NCBI RefSeq assembly: GCF_014698835.1
Contig: NZ_JACJTU010000028.1
Location: 34,548-98,547, forward strand
Origin: Nostoc paludosum FACHB-159
GTDB taxonomy: Bacteria; Cyanobacteriota; Cyanobacteriia; Cyanobacteriales; Nostocaceae
Length of the DNA: 64,000 nt
Direction of reading: 5' to 3'
Shown: piece after piece, positions 36,058 to 43,406 of the stretch
Position numbering within the stretch: position 1 is the first letter of the stretch
Layout: the number at the start of each line of letters is the position of its first letter
Notes under the pieces: generated by a model
What the model saw: only the letters and a program-made list of their open reading frames with translations
Database searches by the model: none
Told to the model about the DNA's origin: nothing
Made by a program: the position numbers and the translations under genes

Positions 36058-38784
36058 CTATATATTTGCTTGCTGCCGTTGATATAGTGACCAGTACAAA
36101 CCTTTTTGTTGCAATAACTGTAAGTGAGTACCACGTTCGGCAATCACACCTTGCTCTAACACCAAAATCAAATCGGCACGTTTGAGGGGAGCAAAGCGGT
36201 GAGCAATCAGAAAGACAGTACGGTTAGCAGAAATTTTTTGCAAGTTTTGTAGTACTTGTTGTTCGGTTTCACTATCCAAAGCGCTGGTAGCTTCATCTAA
36301 AACTAAAATCGGGGCTTGGGAAAGAAATAATCTTGCTAGGGCAATGCGTTGTCTCTGTCCGCCGGATAAAGCTGTGCCGCGTTCGCCAACATTGGTTTCG
36401 TAACCGTAGGGTAATTGGCTGATGAAGTCGTGTGCTACGGCTAGCCTTGCTGCTTCTACCACTTGCTCGGCGCTAATATCAGGATTGCCGAGAGTGATAT
36501 TTTCCAAAATAGAACCGTTAAATAAAAAGTCTTCTTGGAGAACTACACTAATTTGTTGCCGCAGCGATGCTAAATCGGCACTTTTAATATCAAAACCATC
36601 TATCAGGATGCGTCCTGATTCAATTTGATAGAGGCGTTGTAATAATTTTGAAAGGGTACTTTTACCAGAACCGCTACGTCCGACAATGCCAACAAATTGT
36701 CCTGGGTCGGCATTGAAAGATATTCCCCGCAGAACTGGTTCAAAGTTAGGTCGGTAGCGGAAAAATACTTGGTCGAAGCTGACTTGACCTTTCAGCGGTG
36801 GTAAAACTAACCCAGTTCCCGGTTCCGCTTCTGGAGAGACGTTGAGAATATCACCAATGCGGTCTACGGAAAGTAGAACTTGTTGGAGGTTTTGCCACAA
36901 TTGCACTAGGCGTAAAAGCGGCCCTGTGACTCTACCAGATAACATTTGAAAGGCAACAAGCTGTCCGACTGTGAGCTTTTGCTCGATGACTAATTTGGCT
37001 CCAAACCAGAGAATCAACATTGTGGAAAAATTGGTGAGAAAGTCACCAATATTGCTGCTGATGTTGGAGGTAGTAGAGGCTTTAAAACCTGTGCGAATGA
37101 AGCGAGCAAATAAGCCTTCCCAGCGATCGCGTGCTACTGGTTCGGCTGCATGGGCTTTAACTGAGTGTATGCCGGTGACTGTCTCGACTAAAAACGATTG
37201 ACTATCAGCAGAACGGTTAAAGGTTTCGTTGAGCCAGTTACGCAGAATTGGTGTTGCAACTATTGTCAAGGTTGCAAACAGCGGCAATACTGCTAAGGCT
37301 ACAAAGGTGAGGGGGATATTATAGTAAAACATCAATGCCAGGTACACCACAGCAAAGATGCTATCTAAAATTACAGTTAATGCTGTACCTGTAAGAAATT
37401 GCCGAATTTGTTCGAGTTCTTGGACTCGTGCTACTGTGTCTCCGACGCGCCGCGACTCAAAATAAGCTAGAGGCAAACGCATCAAATGGCGAAACAGCTG
37501 TGCTGATAAGCTCAAATCGAGACGACGAGCTGTGTGAGTAAAGATAAATAAGCGCAGAATGCCGAGTACTGACTCAAATATGGCGACAAATAAAAGAGCG
37601 ATCGCCATGACATCAAGAGTCGGCAAACTCTCCTGCACCATGACTTTATCAATAACAACTTGGGTAATCAGTGGTGTTGTTAAGCCCAAAAGTTGCAAAG
37701 TAAAAGATGCTAGTAATACTTCCCCTAGCAGTCCCTTATATTTCCAAACTGCTGGTGTAAACCAACTGAGGTTAAATTTTTCTTGCTGGGATATGAGTTC
37801 TACTTGCCAGAGTTGTCCATCCCAACACGTTTCAACTACTGACTGGGGCAAACTTTCACAAAGGCGATCGGGATTTAGAGGATTAGCGATAATCAGGCGA
37901 TCGCCTCTAACTCCATAGGCTACCACCCAGGAGGGACTCTGGGGTAAGTCGGAATTCCACAACAATAAAGCTGGAAATGATATTTGCCGCAAGTCACCCC
38001 AAGCCACTTGCAACCGCCGCAACAATAAGCCCATCTTTTCTGCTGCTTCGACAACATTTTTTGGGCGTTGTCCTCTAAGTTGGCGTTGCACCCATTCCAG
38101 TTGCACGGAATTTTCTAGTTGTTGCGCCACCATTGTTAAACATGCAGCAGCGGTGTTCCAACTTGCAACAAAAGGATAATTGGGAACAATCAGATTGGCG
38201 GCTGGTAGTCCTTTTTGGGTTTGGAGGGAGAGGGTTTCCTCGGAAGCTGGAGGTAGTGGAATTGTTGTGGGAGAAAAAGAAAATGTTTCCTTTTCTGGTT
38301 CCCTTTCCACTGGTAAAGCTTGCCAAAATTCCTGAATTTGTGGGTGAGAAAATTCTGCCCACAGTGCTGTCTCCCAACACAGTACTATCACTTCTTTACT
38401 AGCAGCTACAGCTTTAAAATCCGCAGACAGCTTTTGTAAATCGCCAAACCAATCTCCTGCTTCGAGGGCGGCTATGGGTTTGCCAACGCGTTCTTGAGAT
38501 AGCCCACTGGATGGGTTTCTCCCATCTCGCAAACGCACTTTACCAGCCACAATCAAGAATTGGTAACCGCCGATATCGCTTGACCAGATCTTATCTCCTA
38601 AGCGATACTGACGGGCTTGGGATTCATCTCGCAATCGGGATTGCTGTTCGGGAGTCAACCAACACAGCGGTGATTGATTCCAAGGTAAAGAAGCCAGCAC
38701 TTCTAATCGTAGAGATTCATTATCCAGAATTTTTAACTCACTTGTAATTTGACTGTCAGTTTTTGAATTTTCTCTGCTAGCCAT
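36058..38784 (-). CDS. ABC exporter with cNMP-like and degenerate C39 peptidase domains
   Basis: A 908-residue type I secretion ATPase. In order: a cyclic-nucleotide-binding-like jelly roll (about residues 45-145, GDWFGD), a C39 peptidase-like domain (about 200-315), a six-helix transmembrane domain (about 330-620) and an ABC domain (about 655-900). The ABC domain has Walker A GRSGSGKST, signature LSGGQRQRIALAR and Walker B ILVLDEATSALD. In active C39 domains the motif is DCGxACL and a later H-x-V-V; here these read NTAAACL (T211 in place of Cys) and SWVV (S285 in place of His), so leader cleavage is not expected. Its start overlaps the ppiC 3' end by 52 bases, so the two are translationally coupled. 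HetC of Anabaena has a similar domain order. Confidence 0.92.
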   Translation of the reverse strand: MASRENSKTDSQITSELKILDNESLRLEVLASLPWNQSPLCWLTPEQQSRLRDESQARQYRLGDKIWSSDIGGYQFLIVAGKVRLRDGRNPSSGLSQERVGKPIAALEAGDWFGDLQKLSADFKAVAASKEVIVLCWETALWAEFSHPQIQEFWQALPVEREPEKETFSFSPTTIPLPPASEETLSLQTQKGLPAANLIVPNYPFVASWNTAAACLTMVAQQLENSVQLEWVQRQLRGQRPKNVVEAAEKMGLLLRRLQVAWGDLRQISFPALLLWNSDLPQSPSWVVAYGVRGDRLIIANPLNPDRLCESLPQSVVETCWDGQLWQVELISQQEKFNLSWFTPAVWKYKGLLGEVLLASFTLQLLGLTTPLITQVVIDKVMVQESLPTLDVMAIALLFVAIFESVLGILRLFIFTHTARRLDLSLSAQLFRHLMRLPLAYFESRRVGDTVARVQELEQIRQFLTGTALTVILDSIFAVVYLALMFYYNIPLTFVALAVLPLFATLTIVATPILRNWLNETFNRSADSQSFLVETVTGIHSVKAHAAEPVARDRWEGLFARFIRTGFKASTTSNISSNIGDFLTNFSTMLILWFGAKLVIEQKLTVGQLVAFQMLSGRVTGPLLRLVQLWQNLQQVLLSVDRIGDILNVSPEAEPGTGLVLPPLKGQVSFDQVFFRYRPNFEPVLRGISFNADPGQFVGIVGRSGSGKSTLSKLLQRLYQIESGRILIDGFDIKSADLASLRQQISVVLQEDFLFNGSILENITLGNPDISAEQVVEAARLAVAHDFISQLPYGYETNVGERGTALSGGQRQRIALARLFLSQAPILVLDEATSALDSETEQQVLQNLQKISANRTVFLIAHRFAPLKRADLILVLEQGVIAERGTHLQLLQQKGLYWSLYQRQQANI

Positions 38785-39515
38785 TTCTCAAACAATTCAT
38801 TTTGTAGTGCTTGCTTTAGTTGAGTATCTTCTAAAGAGGCTGGCAGAAATTGTTCTACTCGAAACAAACCATAAGGCCCTTCTCCTTGCAAAGAGGTTCC
38901 GCCAACCATTTCTATTGGGCCTACCACTTGCCCAGGACTTGCTACATCAATAGCTGCCCGTAGTGGATCGGGCAGACTTCCTCGGCTAATGAGTCCCATC
39001 ATGCCATTCACAATTCGGTCATCTGCAAGTGAATACTCTCTAGCTAATTGCTCAAAGCTGCCTCCTTCTTCAATTTGGATTTGTAGTTCGTCTGCCAGTT
39101 CGCGATTATCAACAACAATCCGAGAAAGTACCACCCGATCTAAAACAATTTTGCGTTCAATAAAATATTCTGGAAGTTTTGGTTCGGTGACTACAGCTTT
39201 GAGTTTTTCTAGTTTGTAGCCAAAAGTAACCGATGCATGAAATGTTGTGTAATCTGTGTTATTCCTCTTTAACCATTCTTGAAAACTTTGGGGGTCAGTT
39301 AATTGATTGTTGAGTCGAAAATCAATAATCGCTTGCTCAGTTATAGCTGTGCCAATCTCGATATCGTCTCTGGTTCGGATTTCTTGCTCAATTACGTACT
39401 GGCGGAGAATATCCCCAATGTACTGTCCCAATTTTCCAGAGACTTGCAGGTATTTTACTGCTTCTTCAATAGAAATAGGTTGGTCATTGACTATCAAAAA
39501 TGGTAAAGATTCCAT
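38733..39515 (-). CDS. PpiC-type (parvulin/SurA-like) peptidyl-prolyl isomerase
   Basis: A 260-residue protein. The N-terminal half is helical and SurA-N-like (YLQVSGKLGQYIGDILRQYV). The parvulin domain lies at about residues 120-225: VLSRIVVDNRELADELQIQ, then GGSFEQLAREYSLADDRIVN, then GLISRGSLPDPLR. No signal peptide is visible, so it probably acts in the cytoplasm on the exporter or its substrates before secretion. It is the first gene of a two-gene unit with the ABC exporter, whose start codon lies inside its 3' end. Similar parvulin/exporter pairs occur in cyanobacteria near secretion genes; the cargo is unknown. Confidence 0.87.
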   Translation of the reverse strand: MESLPFLIVNDQPISIEEAVKYLQVSGKLGQYIGDILRQYVIEQEIRTRDDIEIGTAITEQAIIDFRLNNQLTDPQSFQEWLKRNNTDYTTFHASVTFGYKLEKLKAVVTEPKLPEYFIERKIVLDRVVLSRIVVDNRELADELQIQIEEGGSFEQLAREYSLADDRIVNGMMGLISRGSLPDPLRAAIDVASPGQVVGPIEMVGGTSLQGEGPYGLFRVEQFLPASLEDTQLKQALQNELFEKWLAEKIQKLTVKLQVS

Positions 39516-39922
39516 GAACTAATTATGTGAAAATGGTTAAACACTCATAGGACTTTTAAATTAAATCATATAGAAATCATGCTGTCATTGATGGATTATT
39601 ATGATAAAGTTTTCATAAACTAATTACGTGGAAATGACCAAAGAATATATTGCTAATTCAACAAAAGACGCTCTGAGGCTCTGACATGGGAAATTGAGCG
39701 CAAACTCCTGTGTCTACCTGTGCTTTCTTGATAATATAATCTTTCATGATTAGTTATACGCTCTTGGGAAGACACAACAGGATTGAAAATATTAGCGATC
39801 GCCTCCAAGTAAGTCAAAGCGAATTCTCTAAAAAACGCTGTATAAATTTCAGCAAATAATCAAGTTAATCAGCAAAATTACGAAAACATTTTCTGGGCTA
39901 CTTCCTTGAACTTGCCAATGCC
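39516..39922. other. upstream region of the ppiC-ABC unit
   Basis: Contains a direct repeat: catgaactaattatgtgaaaatgg at about 39514-39537 recurs as cataaactaattacgtggaaatga at about 39614-39637, so a duplicated promoter segment is possible. A HIP1 octamer is near 39796. Near 39915-39945 lies a tgccccatgcccaatgcccc run. No gene is seen. Confidence 0.45.
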
Positions 39923-40723
39923 CTATGCCCCATGCCCAATGCCCCACATCCAAGCAAATATTACAGCTGCGATCGCACCGATTAATGTATTAAAAATATT
40001 TACCACTTCATTGGTCAGCCAAGTATATTTTGATTGCAGTGTTGCTCCAATGACACTTTCTAAATTAGTGGCGATAAATGCTGCCAGCACACACCAAGCT
40101 ACGCCCAATATATCAATTAAACCAACTCCCCAAGCAACAAGGGCGATCGCTACAGAACCCACAATACCAGCTAAAGTTCCCTCTAAGCTTACCGCTCCTT
40201 CGGTACCGCGAGGCACTGGTTGAAGAGTGGTAATTAGGAAGGTGCTTTTACCGTATGCTTTACCAACTTCGCTGGCAGTGGTGTCAGCAAGCTTGGTACT
40301 GAAACTAGCTACATAACCTAATAATAATAAAGATTGGGGATTGGGGATTGGGGATTGGGGATTAGGTACAAGAACTCCCGAATTGAGTAGCCCTACTCCC
40401 AAGGCGCACAAGGCACCAGTTAAAGCCGAACCCCAGACGTTTTCTGGGCCTCTTGCACCAGAACGCTTTTCGGCGATTCCTTCGGCTTCCTTCTGGGCCA
40501 TGCCAATGCGGGTTACACCAGAACCAACTAAAAAATAGAACATTACCACTGCGTAACCTTGCCAGCCTAAAGTTCCCCAAATTAGTATGGCTAGTAACCA
40601 GGCGTGGAATAATCCCGCTGGGGTAAGCAGCTTTTTAGGAGCGATCGCAGCTAAACCCAATAAAATGGTGTTTAATCCTACTCCCACCAGCCAGGGATTT
40701 ACAGAATTAATTGAGGGTAACAT
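39923..40723 (-). CDS. DUF92 / TIGR00297 membrane protein, VTE6-like phytyl-phosphate kinase
   Basis: A 266-residue membrane protein with about six or seven hydrophobic segments and the family motifs ARGPENVWGSALTGALCALG, FSTKLADTTASEVGKAYGK and RGTEGAVSLEGTLAGI. Plant VTE6 and its Synechocystis homologue phosphorylate phytyl phosphate to phytyl diphosphate for tocopherol synthesis; the same role is likely here by family membership. The stretch NPQSPIPNPQS (about residues 120-130), coded by a run of ggggattggggatt units, looks like an intergenic minisatellite that has entered the reading frame without breaking it. The gene has no operon partners. Confidence 0.82.
   Translation of the reverse strand: MLPSINSVNPWLVGVGLNTILLGLAAIAPKKLLTPAGLFHAWLLAILIWGTLGWQGYAVVMFYFLVGSGVTRIGMAQKEAEGIAEKRSGARGPENVWGSALTGALCALGVGLLNSGVLVPNPQSPIPNPQSLLLLGYVASFSTKLADTTASEVGKAYGKSTFLITTLQPVPRGTEGAVSLEGTLAGIVGSVAIALVAWGVGLIDILGVAWCVLAAFIATNLESVIGATLQSKYTWLTNEVVNIFNTLIGAIAAVIFAWMWGIGHGA
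40330..40370. repeat. (ggggatt)n minisatellite inside the DUF92 coding sequence
   Basis: About five copies of ggggatt on the plus strand, in frame with the minus-strand gene, giving Asn-Pro-Gln-Ser/Pro-Ile repeats in a loop between membrane segments. Confidence 0.75.
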
Positions 40724-41185
40724 CAGTAATAAATCAAGAGTAATTTTATCTGAATATCAACACAATAACCAATTTACGGTGCTTAGTGCTTAATTTATGA
40801 TATTTTTCCGGTCTAAGTAATATGTTTGTATTATGAAATGTATAGCACAGGCATCGCTCTTAAAGCTCAATATGGAAATGCAGACAATGTTCTAGATATA
40901 CAATGCAACTTTGACTAAAAAACATGGATTAAACAAAATGCAAAACTTTTGTTTGTTAAGATTTACTCTTTATCTTGTGGGATAGGCATCTGTGCGAGTT
41001 TAAACAAGTCAAAAGCCGATGCTACAAGAAAAAAAATGAAATTATACTCAGTGTGCCATCTCAGCCATACTGCCATAAAGCATATCGGTTAATGTCAATT
41101 AAAACTGTGTTGTAATTAACCACAATTAAAACTTTACAGCATAAATTGTAGATAGTATCAATTATTAGTTTTTTCCCTACAAGCT
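40724..41185. other. divergent intergenic region
   Basis: AT-rich spacer between the DUF92 and VOC genes with no reading frame over 30 codons that looks real and no clear repeat. Promoters for both genes should lie here. Confidence 0.4.
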
Positions 41186-41617
41186 ATGAACCAAACTATA
41201 TTCCATCTAGCTTTCCCGGTGACTGACATTGCCAAGACAAAAACATATTATGTAGATGGCTTGGGCTGTATTCCCGGCCGTGAAAACCGACATGCTCTAA
41301 TTCTCAATCTTCACGGTCATCAATTAGTAGCTCATGTTACCAAAGAAATTTTGACACCCCAACAAACAATTTATCCCAGGCACTTTGGACTAATTTTTAC
41401 CCAAGAAAGTGGCTGGGAAGGCTTACTAAAAAGGGCACAACAGCAACAGCTAATTTTTCGTGAAGAAAGTAAAAATCGCTTCGTCGGTTCTCCTCTTGAG
41501 CATCGTACTTTCTTTTTAGAAGATCCCTTTTACAACCTCCTGGAGTTTAAGTATTATCGCTACCCAGAGGCGATTTTTGGAAGTTCCGAACATACACAAA
41601 TTGGGGATAGAACGTAA
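41186..41617 (+). CDS. VOC-superfamily (glyoxalase/dioxygenase-like) protein
   Basis: A 143-residue protein with the paired beta-alpha-beta-beta-beta modules of the vicinal oxygen chelate fold: FHLAFPVTDIAKTKTYYV, then LGCIPGRENRHALILNLHGH, and a second half with HFGLIFT and RTFFLEDPFYNLLEFKYY. Candidate metal ligands are His3' of FHLAF, His of RHFGL and Glu of LLEFK. VOC proteins include glyoxalases, dioxygenases and drug-resistance proteins; the function is not defined here. The ATG start fits the beginning of the fold. It converges with the lipase gene over a short (aattcgt)n repeat. Confidence 0.85.
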   Translation: MNQTIFHLAFPVTDIAKTKTYYVDGLGCIPGRENRHALILNLHGHQLVAHVTKEILTPQQTIYPRHFGLIFTQESGWEGLLKRAQQQQLIFREESKNRFVGSPLEHRTFFLEDPFYNLLEFKYYRYPEAIFGSSEHTQIGDRT

Positions 41618-41648
41618 ATAATTCGTAATTCGTAATTCGTAATTAGAA
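41618..41648. repeat. short (aattcgt)n repeat
   Basis: Four copies of the aattcgt unit (aattcgtaattcgtaattcg) at a convergent gene junction. It is the complement of the unit at 31246-31268. Confidence 0.55.
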
Positions 41649-41675
41649 ATAAATAAAGTGTCACAAGTATCTTAG

Positions 41676-42311
41676 CTACTGACTGGATTTTTTCTTCAGT
41701 AGGGGTAGCTTAATAGGCTCTGCTAAAGCTGCTGTTACTGCTGCTAAACTTCTAGAATCTGTCAGCATCCAAGGATGTAGAGCAACTGGTACTATTACTT
41801 GTTGTCCTACGGGCATTTGTGAACTATTCGTAGGGACAATCATTAGATCGTAAGGTGTCCAGATAGATGTAAAATTTAGTTGCTTCAAGATTACAGCATC
41901 AGAATTTAAATCCTTGAGGAAAAGGCTGTCGGGGCGCATTTGTACGCAACCAGGACGCCTGGAACCGTAAGCAACCACAGTTCCATGATGGGGCGAAGAG
42001 ATTGTAATAAACCTCTGCACGCGGTTAATTCCTCCTAATCGCTGGACATAGTAACGGCTAACAATTCCTCCCATGCTGAAGCCTACTAAATCCAATGGTT
42101 GTTCTGAGCCAAAGTTAGCTGTAACATAATCGGCTACCTGCTTTGCCAATTCATCAAGACCCACATCGCCATTATTAGGTACTAAATTCAAGGCATGTAC
42201 GGTAAAACGCTGTTGTATGAGATACGGTCTCATTTGACGAAAGACTGCTTCTGTATCGTCAATCCCGTGTATTAGCAAAACGGGATTGCGTTGCTGATTT
42301 TCTGTGTTCAT
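41676..42311 (-). CDS. lipase/esterase-like alpha/beta hydrolase
   Basis: A 211-residue hydrolase of the triacylglycerol-lipase type. Oxyanion motif LLIHGIDDTEAVF is at about residues 12-24 and the nucleophile S79 is in LVGFSMGGIVSRYYV. The catalytic histidine is probably in the C-terminal VALHPWM, with an acid before it. It is short, without a signal peptide, and lacks the lid insertion of secreted lipases. The region after the nucleophile (SSPHHGTVVAYGSRRPGC) is typical of lipase-like family members that act on membrane or storage lipids. It stands alone; the substrate is unknown. Confidence 0.85.
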   Translation of the reverse strand: MNTENQQRNPVLLIHGIDDTEAVFRQMRPYLIQQRFTVHALNLVPNNGDVGLDELAKQVADYVTANFGSEQPLDLVGFSMGGIVSRYYVQRLGGINRVQRFITISSPHHGTVVAYGSRRPGCVQMRPDSLFLKDLNSDAVILKQLNFTSIWTPYDLMIVPTNSSQMPVGQQVIVPVALHPWMLTDSRSLAAVTAALAEPIKLPLLKKKSSQ

Positions 42312-42808
42312 TTACAAAGTCTAGCTAAATTTTAGGTGGTGTATTTCACTTTTGTAAGTACATACTGCTCTACAAAGTGAAGTTGTTACTTTTCGGATTT
42401 TTGATAAAGATATCTTGGCAAAACTTCAGACATTTGGAGAGCAAGTTTGTAACAAAAATAACTCAATATTAGATGCGTTTGCTAACAGGCTATGACACTC
42501 CTTTCACTGGTTGAGAGTAAAGGGATTGGCTAAATTATTAGACAAAGAAATATTAATTTTTATGAAGCTAGCTTTCAGAATCTTGCTCTTAGTTACAGTA
42601 AAATTTAATAATTAGTTCTCGGTGTATATAGCTCGTAAGTGCTTGCGACGAAGCATTTATGCTCTAGTTTTACTACAATGTTCATTAAACACAAACCTAT
42701 AGAGGTTGTCACCAGAATAGGGTGACGCAAAGTAGAAAATGTAACATATTGTCGTGATTTTTAACAATTGCGGTCAAATTTCAAATATAAAAGGCAGGAG
42801 TAATTGTA
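42312..42808. other. intergenic region
   Basis: AT-rich spacer between divergent genes (lipase leftward, small Lys/Ala-rich protein rightward). A gcaggagta-like ribosome-binding site lies just before 42809. No other feature was recognised. Confidence 0.45.
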
Positions 42809-43375
42809 ATGGGTTTTATCAAAAAGTTGATTTCAAGTATTCTCGGTTTGCTAGGCGGTATTCTGGGTTTTGTGACTGGCCTATTACCAGGGAAGAAAAC
42901 AAGCAGCGACTACTTCTTAGAATTGGATGAGGCCAAGGATACTGCTAAAGAAGCAGCTAAAGAGGTAGCGTCGAGCGCGAAGAAAGCAGTGGAGACAGTT
43001 GCATCAAGCGCGAAAAAAGTAACGGAAACAATTACATCAGATGCACCAACCGCATCCAAGCCAGCTTCATTAAATGGAGCAAAAGCCGACACAACTAACG
43101 CTAAATCAACTAAACAACCAAAATCAGCAGATAAAAATCCAAAACCAGCTGATGTTGAGCTAGTCCAGACTGCTGAAGGTCTAAAAATTCAACCTGGCAA
43201 CAATGCAAAAGCCGCAGCAGCCAAAGTCTTAAAAGAGCAGCCAACTGAAACCACCTTTGCGCCTAAGTATCTAGCTCCTTCTGCTAATGGCTCTAATGGT
43301 CGTCGGCGTCCAGGGGCAAACATGAATGCTTACCTAGAACTAGCACGTCAGGTTAAAACCCCTACTAATAAGTAG
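42809..43375 (+). CDS. unknown Lys/Ala-rich protein with hydrophobic N-terminus
   Basis: I do not recognise a family. The 188-residue protein begins with a Gly/Leu-rich hydrophobic segment (residues 6-27, LISSILGLLGGILGFVTGL). Tandem helical repeats follow, of the form AKEVASSAKKAVETVASSAK (about 45-85). A Lys/Ser/Pro-rich region and a basic end (NGRRRPGANMNAYLELARQV) complete it. It could be a membrane-anchored amphipathic coiled protein of the LEA- or apolipoprotein-like kind. A good gcaggag ribosome-binding site precedes the ATG. The stop codon lies inside a hairpin shared with the convergent VIT-VWA gene. Confidence 0.75.
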   Translation: MGFIKKLISSILGLLGGILGFVTGLLPGKKTSSDYFLELDEAKDTAKEAAKEVASSAKKAVETVASSAKKVTETITSDAPTASKPASLNGAKADTTNAKSTKQPKSADKNPKPADVELVQTAEGLKIQPGNNAKAAAAKVLKEQPTETTFAPKYLAPSANGSNGRRRPGANMNAYLELARQVKTPTNK

Positions 43376-43399
43376 AGACGCAAAATTTAACGTCTCTAC
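43372..43399. terminator. hairpin at convergent junction (gtagagacg palindrome)
   Basis: Arms gtagagacg (43372-43380) and cgtctctac (43391-43399) with a 10-base loop. The left arm includes the stop codon of the upstream gene. The same core is found at 32484-32514. A bidirectional terminator role is likely. Confidence 0.6.
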
Positions 43400-43406
43400 A
43401 AATTTG

